Source: Zychaea mexicana
Lineage: Eukaryota; Mucoromycota; Mucoromycetes; Mucorales; Lichtheimiaceae
Direction of reading: 5' to 3'
Length of the DNA stretch: 64,000 bases
Assembly: GCF_025766255.1 (NCBI RefSeq)
Contig: NW_026516668.1
Span: 787,542-851,541, forward strand
Part shown: piece after piece, positions 24,992 through 35,299 of the stretch
Position numbering within the stretch: the stretch's first letter is position 1
Layout: each line of letters opens with the position of its first letter
Program-made: the position numbers and the translations under genes
The notes under the pieces: generated by a model
Databases searched by the model: none
The model's input: the letters and a program-made list of their open reading frames with translations, nothing else
What the model was told of the DNA's origin: nothing

Positions 24992-26308
24992 ATGGTTGCT
25001 GTCGTTCTTACTGATAAACCTCGTCCCAATGCCAAAGACAGCAAGTTTGGCTTTGATGTGATCGATAAGCAAGTGGAAACGCCCAAGTCAAATGAAGCTC
25101 TTGTGGAAATGCAAGGTGTTGCTTTCAATCATCGGTAACAAAAGCTACATCATTTTATTAATTCATGCGCCGGGAAAAAAAGTCAAATTTTACTGACTAA
25201 ACATGTTAAACTAATAGTGATGTCTGGATCATGAAAGGTTTCTATCCACTCCCCATAATTGCTGGCTCCGTTCTTGGTTCCGATGGCGTAGGTACTGTCA
25301 AGAAGGGCAAAAACGTCGGTCAACGCGTTCTCGTCTGTCCCGGTATCGGATGGGACTCTGATCCTCGAGGACCAGAGAATGACTACTATATCCTCGGCTT
25401 GCTTCCAGCTATTGGCACATTTGCAAACGAGATCACAGTCGAGGAAGCCGATTTGGCACCCTGCCCCGAACATTTGTCGACAGCCGAAGCCGCTGCTTTA
25501 CCTTTGGCCGGTTTAACCGCGTACCGTGCTCTTTTTGACAAGGGTTGTGCCAAGACAGGCGACAATGTTTTGATTACCGGCATTGGTGGCGGTGTTGCCG
25601 TATATGCCCTGCAATTCGCTGTCGCTGAAGGTATGAACGTCTATGTCACTTCGTCCAGCGCTGAAAAGATTGAATTTGCCAAAAAATTGGGCGCCAAGGG
25701 TGGTGTCAATTATAAGGATCGTAAGTAATCATCATTATCTATCGCTGCAAAGAGTGGAAATGCCTTATTTGCATAGTCAACAATGGTTTCGCTAACGAAT
25801 GTATACAGCCAAATGTATCGATGACTTGCAGAAACAGTTGAACGGTGGTAAGATTCGAACCGTCGTGGATGGTGCTGGTGGCCCTATTTACGCCGAGTTA
25901 CCCAAGGTTTTGGCCAGCGGTGCCAAGATGGTCAACTATGGCCAAACTTCTGATAAGAGTGGCAACTCCATGACTACGACAGACAAAGGAGGCATATGCT
26001 TTACAATGATACACGTCTTCCAGAACGTGGACCTCCGCGGCTCTACCATGGGTTCACGACGAGAGTTTCACGAGATGGTGGCATTTGTCGACAAGCACAA
26101 GATTAAACCCCTGGTCTCCAAGGTGTGGAAGGGTTTGACCGAAGAATCTGTCGATGGTGCGCTTGATTACATGGCGTAAGTTTCTCTCTTTTTCTTCTTA
26201 CTACTGTGAGCATATGTGTATTACCACGAAGCTAGGACCTAATATTTTCTTTGCTTATCACTCTCTAGCAATGGACATCAGCAGGGCAAACTTGTCATTG
26301 AATTGTAA
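24992..26308 (+). CDS. MDR-superfamily zinc-independent oxidoreductase (YogA/quinone-reductase-like)
   Basis: NAD(P)H-dependent reductase or dehydrogenase of the medium-chain family, 350 aa. Exons: 24992-25134, 25218-25720, 25809-26175, 26269-26308; all phases close. The N-terminal GroES-like fold (MVAVVLTDKPRP..., VAFNHRDVWIMKG, GSDGVGTV) is followed by the Rossmann core with LPLAGLTAYRAL, then VLITGIGGGVAVYALQFA as the dinucleotide-binding loop, and TVVDGAGG downstream. The Cys/His zinc ligands of classical alcohol dehydrogenases are absent, which favours the quinone oxidoreductase (COG0604) branch. ATG 24992 was chosen because homology starts there; an in-frame upstream ATG at 24863 would add a hydrophobic, poorly conserved leader. 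The substrate cannot be deduced. Confidence 0.85.
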
Positions 26309-29300
26309 AGCAAACTGTATATAGTAATTAAAATGCGATAATCGTCAATGTTCAAAGAATGAGAGAGGAAATAAACAACATTTGGATGGGGTTGGATAAT
26401 CACTACAGTAGATCCACACATTTCGACTGATTGGGTTTACCTGATGTATTAACCTAGCACTGCTTGCCACTGCCTGCCAAGGTGTTTCAGATGATCACTC
26501 CTTTGCGAACATTGAGTGCCCACTATCCCTCGTACTGTGTGCGGTATGATTTAGACACCAGGGTAATCATATACGATATCTAACAAGTGGTTTTGCTAAG
26601 CAATGGTAATTGACGATGTTGCTGCGCTAACGATATTTTATGCCTTTGTGTACATTTGGCCCGGAATAAAAGGTTTAAGAGTTACAGTAAACCTTTGGTA
26701 ACCTGTTATAAAAATGATGACAGATGATACCTTATAAACGTATGAAAAGTGACAAACAATAGCCGTTTCCCAAGGAAAACTGGCTCTCGTTTTGTTGTAA
26801 ACGACTACTGCACCGCCCCGTACGAGCTGTTTTTTAAGCTAAAAAATAAGCTGTATTCCTAAGGCCACATATATAGCCATCTGCAGAAAGCACAGCTTTC
26901 CTCAAAGGAATACATCGCACCTTGAATTTGCAAACGAGGAAACTGTAGGAGATGCAAGATATCTAAGGTAATGTATTTTATGGCACTGTGATGATAGATA
27001 TTGCGAAACGTGTTATTATAAATATGTATATATTAACTAGGAGCGGTTGTTTATAGGGAGAGGTGCCACATTTAAGCGTGTGATCTTTTTATCGGCCACG
27101 CCCTTAAGGCGAAGTGATTGCTGTTCGACTTTTTAAATCAGGAATGAGCATAAACAGAACATCGCGACGAATCAGCGAGACCACTCTGGGTTGTTGCGCA
27201 AAGCGACTGCAAATTCTTCTGGTCGAATCACTGTCTAATTAAGATTTCCGCATTGTTTTCACTGCTTCCAAAAGCTTGTGACACAATATTATTCCAGAAG
27301 AAGCTCTCAGTGCACGAATCCGTTTGTCGCTGTTATGAGAAAGGCGACGAGCAGGTCTACCACCCTTTTTCTACATTACAGCCTGCAAATCGGGTTGCTT
27401 AATATGGGATAATAATGGTTTCTACGGATTATTCGCAGCGGCTCGAAGTTGAAATATGATCAGCAACAGAATGGCGGTAAATTGTCATGGCAAAGATAAG
27501 AAACAGAAGACACGAGGGATTACAGAAGGAAAGACCACCTACTGTGGCAGAAGCTTGTCGATAACTTATGTTGACAGCATACATATCGAGCATTATATAA
27601 AGTGCTATTCTTGTGGCGTTAAAGATATCGAATAAGAAGACCGCCATGTGTCTCTGTCATAATATGTATGCGTAGTAGTCTATATTAAGAGCAATAATAA
27701 GCATTCAAACTCCTGAGCAATGTATTATAGACTAGGATCCCATAATTATCATATGTAGATTGATATTTAGCAATAGAATGATTCTCATCATGTATTCTAT
27801 ACATCTCTTACTTATAAATAACTGACAATATACCTCTCTATTGCTGTTTTTCGAAATCTAAGTAAAATATCATGTTTTTTTTCGCTCGGATAAATGGTTT
27901 ACCGACAGAAGTCTACGGGATTTTTCAGCGTCTCCTATGATTCCTGCATTTTAAGATTAGACAGCTTTTCACAAACTATAATCTTCTCTGCTAATAGTAC
28001 GCATATCATATTGTGGATTGCTACACACACACACACGAGCAACACAGCAGGGTTTTCTGTCCTACCCATTTGGGGCACAGGGCACACACATATTTCAGCC
28101 CTCATGACGACAATGGTGATCAAGGGCACTACCACAAAAGGAAGTTACCGTTTCTTCTCTTCTTTCTCGTTCTACATGATTCTGCTGTATCTCTGTTTTG
28201 CTACCGGCTGCTTTCTTTTTGGCAAGTCGGACTTTGTGGGTAAGGTTGCGAAATCGTCATTGATCGCATAATGTTAGAAAATGTGGCATGTGAAGAGAGA
28301 CAGAAACAGGCAGAAGAAGATGATTTCTGCAGAAAATAGGTAGTACCTGACATATCGTGGAGACGGACATTTTCGATAATACTCTAGCATATCCTAACGA
28401 TACAAATAACCACAGAGATAACCAACATCGATCATCAACAACAAACATACGCGGTAATCATCGTGTGTCTGCCTCTCTCTGACATGCATGTTATTGAGGA
28501 GACATGAACATTTATTTTATGTATGCTACAATACTATGTTTCTTTTGCGGGTGTTGTTTCTCGATCGATTGTGACAAACGTTTGTTACATAATAACAGAA
28601 TCCAAGTGTTACTGATCTGTTCTGTTGAACTAAGCGGTCTTGTTGTCTCTTTGACTTGGCACCAGTGATTTTGGCAGTGGTGCTGGCTGCAGTGGAGATT
28701 TGGTTTCTGTGGCAACGAATGAACTTTTTATCTCGCGTGAATCGCGACTGATTTCTGTCAGTTAATTTGCGATATTTTACAACTGGCATCATTCCCGGCC
28801 GGCGTGTGAATAATTCGTGTTATACTAATGACAGGCAGTAGTAGTATATTCATGTATCACATAGATCATTCCGATAGAAATCTTGACGATTTCTTCTCCT
28901 TATGGCATATCCGATTCGTGAATGACGTTGTGTTAGAGGTACTATCCGTTTGCGGGAACAATACCTTTGTAGTTTATAGGAGATATAGAAGAGAGTCTAT
29001 TATATTACACGCGTCGTGCGTTAGGTAGAGTTGGTTTAGACGGTCACTCGTCAAGCTCGCTTTACGTGAAGGAGTTTTCTGTTAGTGTTGTAAATTTAGG
29101 ATACCACGATGTAGTAATGTTGCTGATACCTGCATCACCTGAGCTATACATACGCTTTATGCCATCGGTTGGTCCGGCAAAGTCAGCTATATGCACTCAA
29201 GGATAATAATCACGGTACTTAACGTTGGATTTGACTACGATCTTCATGCTCGTTTTTGGATAATATCGCTAGGAAAAGCTAGAGTGGACTATCAAGCTAA

Positions 29301-29596
29301 TGAATAATTCCCTCGACAACTTATATTGACATTGCACAGCTAACAACTTCCCTTGTTCTTATGATCCTCGTTGTACGAGTACTCGCTGGGCTGTCATTCG
29401 ATCCCACCAACTCATGCTTGCTATGCCAGCAAAGTTTTTTTTTTGTCAATGCTAGCTGGTTTTCGGTTATTGATACTTTTAAAGACGAGGGACAGTATAG
29501 AAAATCCGTTTACAAGGAAGTTTGCTTTAAAGATCAGCTTCGTCCTTGTGTTTTTCCTTTTACTTGATAAGTATTGCTAATACAATAACAAACAGC
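26309..29596. other. Gene-poor AT-rich region
   Basis: About 3.3 kb with only short, motif-free open frames, a CA run near 28023-28037 and no recognisable RNA gene. It borders the composite inverted-repeat element on its right. Confidence 0.5.
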
Positions 29597-29608
29597 ACAT
29601 GTTTGATA

Positions 29609-29970
29609 GACGGGGGACAACAACAACAAGGCCTTTATTTAAATTGGTCAAATTCCTAAAGAGGCTCGTCCAAAAACGAGAGTGTCGATGTCTTAGCTTT
29701 CCGGGAAGGTGCATCGGCATCTGCTCCCGAACCCTCTACCACAAAGCTGGGTTCTGTCTTGGTCGCTTTATGGATCTCGGAGGGTCCGATCGGTATTGAG
29801 ATGCCAGCGGTCTCACCAATCCACTTACCTACTTAGAAGTCGCCCCGTGCCTACAAAACAAGCATCAGCACCCACCCTTGCGCTTACCTACCCTCACTCA
29901 CACTCACACACACTGAAAAAAAAGGAAGGGACTTACCACATGTGATCGAGAAAAAGCGAGGAAGCAGCAC
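29609..29970 (-). repeat. Left arm of the long inverted repeat
   Basis: Diverged inverted copy of 32068-32475, beginning ACGGGGGACAA against ACGGGTGAAAA at the other end. Similarity runs through the GTGTCGATGTCTTAG block and the C/A-rich CACTCACACTCAC stretch to the TTACCA-GATCGAGAAAAAGCGA junction. Confidence 0.7.
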
Positions 29971-31101
29971 GCTGCGGAAAATGGGTGCCTTTTCATGCAC
30001 ACGTTCAAGACCCCGCTTCTTTTGAAAAAAAAAAAAAGTACCCCCACTCCCATCCACAGGTCCGTGCCAACAACGCGGGGAACAATGACAGATCTTCTGT
30101 ATCGTAGCGACAGTATGTAACACTATTACAACGCGCTTTACCACACTTTGGTACGCGTTTTTCACCTATTTTTTCTTGTTTCTATCTTCGCGTAGTTTGT
30201 TCGCAAAAATAATCGAAAGGAAAATTTTTTTTCGGAGGGTTCCAGCCGAAACCTGTTTTTTGTTTTGTTTTGTTTTTTTTTCACATGTATCATACATCAC
30301 CCGTACACACGCCGAGGAAGTAATCACCACGTCTGATTGGCTTTGTGTCGCTACTGCTAAGGGAGGTGGATGAGAAAATGAGCAAACCCAACAGCACTAT
30401 CAACCTGAAGAAGCAGCCTGTATCGATAATAGTAGTTTTAGGATGACGCGCATACTATGCTGAAAACAGCCATGCTGCTCTATAGTCTGCCCTTGACAGT
30501 TTAGTTTAAGCTGTCCACATCCATCATTGCGGGCTTGGAGGATCGGCAACCGATAATTGCGTGAGAATCGATGTCTACTTGGGAGACGGAGTGCTGGGAG
30601 TCTCTCATGTGAAAATCGTAGGCTGGACCTTATGGTGCCTTGTGCGAGCAAAACATCCCCTTTTCTTTTCTGCCGAGCATCAGCATCGTTGAAGAAAAGG
30701 AGAGGGTGTGTTGATATCATCCAAACGTCAAGCCGTTACAATATTTTGAAACACACCTCTTTCAAAAAATGGCATTTCTGATATATTATAGTGCACGCCA
30801 CGCTGAACGCGAGACTCGTTTACGCGACAAGGCTAGCAGCAGCATGAAACAGCAAGTTCAGGAAATGGTATTAGGGAGTCCTTGAACAGCCTGGACCGCA
30901 AGTTGCCAGTCTATCATGATCATGTGGGCGTGTGTGCGCTGCGCACTGCTTTCCATGAATTGCAGGGGTTGATGATACCAAAAGATATAAATACGCCCAC
31001 ATTTTTCAGGCCATTTCGTTTTTTCTCTTCACTCTTTCTTTCCTTCATTTTTCTTTTTTCCTTCACTCCCTTGGTTCCTCCTGGTCTTTCTCTTGGCTCT
31101 T

Positions 31102-31353
31102 CCCTTGGCTCTTCCCTTGGTCCTGGTGTTGCCTCCGTTGCGCCTGTCCAACCCTTACTTCCGGTAATCCTGGCTGCCTCAACTGGTCCCTGCTTTGGTT
31201 TGTCCAGTCTCGCGTTCAACGGTGTTGGTCACAACCGGTCTCCTAGTGAGACCAGAGGACGGAGGAATCCTTTTTCGGTTTCTCGCCATAGAAATATGGT
31301 AGTGTCCTTTTTGGTTGGATGCCTTGTCTCCCGGTCTGGTCTACTATGGTGGG
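31102..31353 (+). repeat. Inner inverted repeat, arm A
   Basis: Near-identical reverse complement of 31668-31915. It contains GCCTCCGTTGCGCCTGTCC, CTCGCGTTCAACGGTGTTGG and GGTCTGGTCTACTATGGTGG. Its right edge abuts the GGGATCGCGTTCGAC that opens the first minisatellite array. Confidence 0.85.
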
Positions 31354-31366
31354 GATCGCGTTCGAC

Positions 31367-31490
31367 TCTCGGCAATCGACTCTCGGCAATCGACTCTCGG
31401 CAATCGACTCTCGGCAATCGACTCTCAACATCGACTCTCGGCAATCGACTCTCGGCAATCGACTCTCGGCAATCGACTCTCAACATCGAC
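31367..31490. repeat. 14-bp minisatellite array 1
   Basis: Seven perfect TCTCGGCAATCGAC units with two 13-bp TCTCAACATCGAC variants (31423-31435 and 31478-31490). It is preceded by GATCGCGTTCGAC and followed by TCTCAAGGCTAGACTCATCG. Units contain no stop, so long artificial reading frames appear on both strands. Confidence 0.95.
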
Positions 31491-31667
31491 TCTCAAGGCT
31501 AGACTCATCGCTTTTTCTCTTCTCTTTTCGATCACGTATGGTAAGTCCCTTCCTTTATTTCTGTGTGTGTGAATGTGAGTGAGTGTGAGTGAGGGTAGGT
31601 AAGTGTAGGGGTGGGTGCTGATGCTTGTTTTGACACGGAGCGACTTACTGTATAAGTTAGGTTTTTC

Positions 31668-31915
31668 CCACCATAGTAGACCAGACCGGGAGAACAAGGC
31701 ATCCAACCAAAAGGACACTACCATATTTCTATGGCGAGAAACCGAAAAGGATTCCTCCGTCCTCTGGTCCACTAGGAGACCGGTTGTGACCAACACCGTT
31801 GAACGCGAGACTGGACAAACCAAGCAGGGACCAGTTGGAGGCAGCCAGGATTACCGGAAATAAGGGTTGGACAGGCGCAACGGAGGCAACACCAGGACCA
31901 AGGGAAGAGCCAAGG
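31668..31915 (-). repeat. Inner inverted repeat, arm A'
   Basis: Reverse complement of 31102-31353 with a few indels (for example one T fewer in the TTTTCGG stretch). It is followed at once by GGGGATCGCGTTCGAC and the second array. Confidence 0.85.
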
Positions 31916-31939
31916 GTGACACTGGGGATCGCGTTCGAC

Positions 31940-32050
31940 TCTCGGCAATCGATTCTCGGCAATCGACTCTCGGCAATCGACTCTCGGCAATCGACTCTCG
32001 GCAATCGACTCTCGGCAATCGACTCTCGGCAATCGACTCTCAACATCGAC
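31940..32050. repeat. 14-bp minisatellite array 2
   Basis: Seven TCTCGGCAATCGAC units (the first ends GAT) and one terminal TCTCAACATCGAC. It has the same left and right flanks as array 1, and the ~170-bp tail (TCTCAAGGCTAG... to GACTTACTGTATAA) is also shared. Confidence 0.95.
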
Positions 32051-32440
32051 TCTCAAGGCTAGACTCATCGCTTTTTCTCTTCTCTTTTTGATCACGTATG
32101 GTAAGTCCCTTCCTTTTTTTCTGTGTGTGTGAATGTGAGTGAGTGTGAGTGAGGGTAGATAAGTGTAGGGGTGGGTGCTGATGCTTGTTTTGACACGGAG
32201 CGACTTACTGTATAAATAGGTAGGTAAGTGATCGCGATTGGTGAGACCGGACTGGGCATCTCAATACCAATCGACCTTCCGTGATCCACAAAGCGACCAA
32301 GACAAGACCCTAGCTTTGTGGTGAGAGGGTTACGGGAGCAGATGTCGATGCACCTTCCAGTGGTTGCTCCTGTCAGTATCTGCTTAAGAGCAGAGAAGCT
32401 AAGACATCGACACCCTATTAGTAATTAGTAGTTAATTGTA

Positions 32441-33742
32441 CCAAATAAAAATTGTTTCTTTTAACTTTTCACCCGTTAAACTTGTATGTACATGTTTGAT
32501 ATTGATGTAAGACTTCTTCATGCGAAGCGAGGAGGGAGCTCAAGGGCTCGTTCAAGAAGATGATATATGCTCAGATTTGCTGCGAGATCATCAATTTTGT
32601 TCCAGATTGCACATTGGAGACAGTTGCAACGAACAATATAGTTGCCACTGTGATCGTCTGCAAAGCAGTCAATGTCGATGGAGAACAAACTCCGGTATAT
32701 GGAATGAAATTTGCAGCGCGTGTAGCGATCCTCTACAATTATCCTTTACTCAACTCCACAAATGGTTTTTCTCATTCTCAAATTCCAATTCTCCATATTC
32801 CCACAGTGGGCGAGCTGGGTAAGAGGCGAATAAGAAAAAAAAATATGAGTTTGCTAACTGTGAGTAATGTTAGCTGGAAGTGCGCATACTGTAGGGATTC
32901 ACTGTTGTTCATTTTAATGAAGGAGAGGGAAAGAGAAGGAACGAGAAACAAATACAAGCCTCTTTTTTTTAAATATGTCATACTTCGTTCCTAATGTATC
33001 AAGTATTAGCAATATGATTCTCATTTAGGACAAGAAGTTCACTTGGCGTCTTCTCCTGGATAAACTTGTTTGAGGCTTTGGCGATCTCTCGGCTATGCTG
33101 AAGAGTTCAGACGCCTGAAGGAGGGCGTTACAGAGCTAACGGAAGTAGCTTCTGCTTCAGAGATATGAGCCTTTTTGAAAAGTTGATCGAGTAAACAATG
33201 CATCGAAGCGCCTTCTTACAGTTCGTAAGCAAGCTGGTACACGAATTGCTCAAAAACGGACATGTATTCGTGGCACATGCTGTATGGTCGATGGAACTCG
33301 TTGACACTGAACCGATTCAAGCTATATCATCAACAAGGAGGTGAAATAACACTTCGGTACCATGTGTGTTGTTATAACATTATGAAATGCTCCTGGAGCT
33401 TTGCAGGACTGCGTCAGAGCCCTGCCTCGACAGCTTGGTTTAATTGACGCAGTTTGTGGCTCGTACTAGTACCGTCCTCTGATTTCATCGATCTAACTTT
33501 ACATTTTACTAAAGAGCTCCTATATGTACATATACACAGATCTTAGAAGCAAAGGTTGTTTTTCTTTTATATAGCATGTGCAATGTATGTATTAAGAATA
33601 GATTGAATAATAAGGCTGTGTATACAAAGAAAGGGTTAATGTATTCTTGGGCGAAGGAGTGGGGGGTGGGGAAGATAGTAGTCAATAGAAAATATATGGT
33701 ACAAGAGCAAAAATAAGGAAGGAAGAAAAGAACAAATTCTAT
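32441..33742. other. Intergenic with possible decayed coding fragments
   Basis: The frame 32560-32840 (ICCEIINFVPDCTLETVATN, VIVCKAVNVDGEQTPVYGMK) and fragments near 33230-33440 (VSKLVHELLKNGHVFVAHAV) have protein-like composition but no recognised domain, and stops or shifts follow quickly. No start or splice model is convincing. The SUA5 3' region follows. Confidence 0.35.
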
Positions 33743-34993
33743 TTACAGTTCTATGACTTTTGAGGCGGCTTTACGTAGTCGATTCATGACAGCCATACCT
33801 TCCGCTGTCTCTGGTATGCCCTGTACAAAGATCAGATCCACATTCTGCGTGTCGAGGTCACGCAGGCCTTTGAAAACGCCTCGTGCCACTTCTTCTGGAT
33901 GTTCGCCACGACCCATAAACACTGGGATACATTCCACGCCTTGATGATTGACCACTGATGGTGTATCTTTTGAAGTGACCAACAATCCCAATCGACGCAC
34001 AGGCTTCTCTTGCTTTTCTAATTCCTGCTTCCACTGTCGCTCAAATGTATGTGGGTCCGCTGCATTCTCGAGCAAGATGACCTTGGCCTCGGGCGAATAA
34101 TGACGATACTTCATACCGGGTGTTGTAGGCGCTTGTTCCAGTGCACGATCGATGAAATCCTTCCGATACACCTGCAGGCCTTCCATCCCGGGTAAAGAAC
34201 TCAATGACTCATAGGTGACGCCGCCTGGTCTCAGAATCGCCGGTGGATTCCGCAATCCATCCAACACCGTGCTCTCCACGCCCACGTTACAAGGACCACC
34301 ATCCAGAATCAACGGGATGCGGCCCTTCAGATCGTCAAATACATGGCTTGCGAGTGTCGTCGAAGGCTTACCCGACGAATTGGCAGAAGGCGCAGCAAGC
34401 GGGAAATCGCATTGGTTAATAAGAGCACGCGCGACTGGGTGTGAAGGGAACCGAACAGCCACGGTGGGCTGGCCACATGTAATTTGAGTTGGGATCAGAT
34501 CGCTCGTTGGAACAATAATCGTCAACGGACCGGGCCAATGGTGCTTAATCACTTGCTGATAGACAGGTGGGATCGTATTGTTGGGTAGAATGCGTTTCAG
34601 CATGGCAAGCGAAGAAACATGGACAATGAGTGGATTGTCTTGAGGTCGGTTTTTGGCAGCAAAGATTTTGGCAACGGCATCAGCGGATAATGCATTGGCT
34701 GCCAAACCATACACGGTCTCGGTAGGTATGCCCACAGCATCTCCGGCTGTTAGCAGTTGAGCTGCTTCTTCGATCGCCGTTTGATCCTTTGGATCGGCAA
34801 TGACGGGTTTGGCGTTTTGTTCGGCAAAGTCGTCGCCGTGTGTTGTTTGCTCAAACTGAAAATGCAACGGGTTGACTGGGACGATTTTGGTATGATAAGG
34901 TGCTGCCATGGTTGGGGTATAATTGAAAGAGAAAAGTTGAAGGCGTGTGCGTTGCTGTTGCTTATAAAAGAGAGTATTAAAAAGACGTCGCAT
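33743..34993 (-). CDS. SUA5: Threonylcarbamoyl-AMP synthase (SUA5/YrdC)
   Basis: Makes threonylcarbamoyl-AMP from threonine, bicarbonate and ATP for the t6A37 modification of ANN-decoding tRNAs. Single exon, 416 aa from ATG 34993. The YrdC domain (residues ~65-255) carries GIPTETVYGLAANA, FAAKNRPQDNPLIVHV, HWPGPLTIIVP, VAVRFPSHPVARAL and PLAAPSANSSGKPS. The linker TPGMKYRHYSPEAKV and the C-terminal Sua5 domain (to ~415) are present, so this is the full two-domain form. Residues 1-28 (MRRLFNTLFYKQQQRTRLQL...) are basic, hydroxylated and acid-free like a mitochondrial presequence, and Met29 (34909) is a good second start. It lies 306 bp downstream of the PSP1-domain gene on the same strand. Confidence 0.95.
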   Translation of the reverse strand: MRRLFNTLFYKQQQRTRLQLFSFNYTPTMAAPYHTKIVPVNPLHFQFEQTTHGDDFAEQNAKPVIADPKDQTAIEEAAQLLTAGDAVGIPTETVYGLAANALSADAVAKIFAAKNRPQDNPLIVHVSSLAMLKRILPNNTIPPVYQQVIKHHWPGPLTIIVPTSDLIPTQITCGQPTVAVRFPSHPVARALINQCDFPLAAPSANSSGKPSTTLASHVFDDLKGRIPLILDGGPCNVGVESTVLDGLRNPPAILRPGGVTYESLSSLPGMEGLQVYRKDFIDRALEQAPTTPGMKYRHYSPEAKVILLENAADPHTFERQWKQELEKQEKPVRRLGLLVTSKDTPSVVNHQGVECIPVFMGRGEHPEEVARGVFKGLRDLDTQNVDLIFVQGIPETAEGMAVMNRLRKAASKVIEL

Positions 34994-35299
34994 GAACGAA
35001 AAACAAGATTACAAAAAAAAAGACCGAAACGGGATGAATTACACCCCTCAAATTCGAGAATGTGGCTTTGCGTAATACGCCCTTTGTGTGATGAGAAAGC
35101 AACAGCATGTTGTGTGTGTGTGTGTGTGTGTGTGTATTTGATATGTACAGTACAAAGAGTGATACAGCAGTAGTGATGATGCATTGGAAAAAGAAGGACA
35201 ACAAAGGGATATTGATGTAGTAGTAATAATAACTGCGTAGTAGTAAGTAGGTAAGTAGGTAGGTAGGAAGGTAGATACTTATGAAGAAGGGTTTCGAAT
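34994..35299. other. Short intergenic with GT microsatellite
   Basis: A (GT)n run lies at about 35111-35135 and GTAG/GTAA-type tetranucleotides near 35237-35275, between the PSP1-domain gene and SUA5. Confidence 0.7.

Larger units (their letters stand above)
29597..32501. mobile_element. Composite inverted-repeat (foldback-like) element, non-coding
   Basis: The left arm (about 29609-29970) is the reverse complement of the right arm (about 32068-32475). Shared landmarks are GTGTCGATGTCTTAGCTT, CAAGCATCAGCACCCACCC and GGAAGGGACTTACCA. Inside, a second inverted pair (about 31102-31353 against 31668-31915, almost identical) and two direct copies of a minisatellite-plus-tail unit (31354-31663 and 31922-32219) are stacked. 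The 12-mer ACATGTTTGATA occurs at both outer edges (29597-29608 and 32490-32501), a possible target-site duplication, although on the right it lies 13-14 bp beyond the end of arm similarity. No transposase or reverse-transcriptase reading frame lies within it, so it would be non-autonomous. The middle (about 29970-31060) is not repeated. Confidence 0.7.

Noticed and set aside
31367..32050. CRISPR-like appearance of short direct repeats
   Set aside because: Units are contiguous with no spacers, and the DNA is fungal.
31229..32062. Several 80-130-aa frames on both strands with RLSAIDSRQSTLGN or LPRVDCRES repeats
   Set aside because: They are produced by the stop-free 14-bp minisatellite unit and the inverted arms; similar text appears in several frames.
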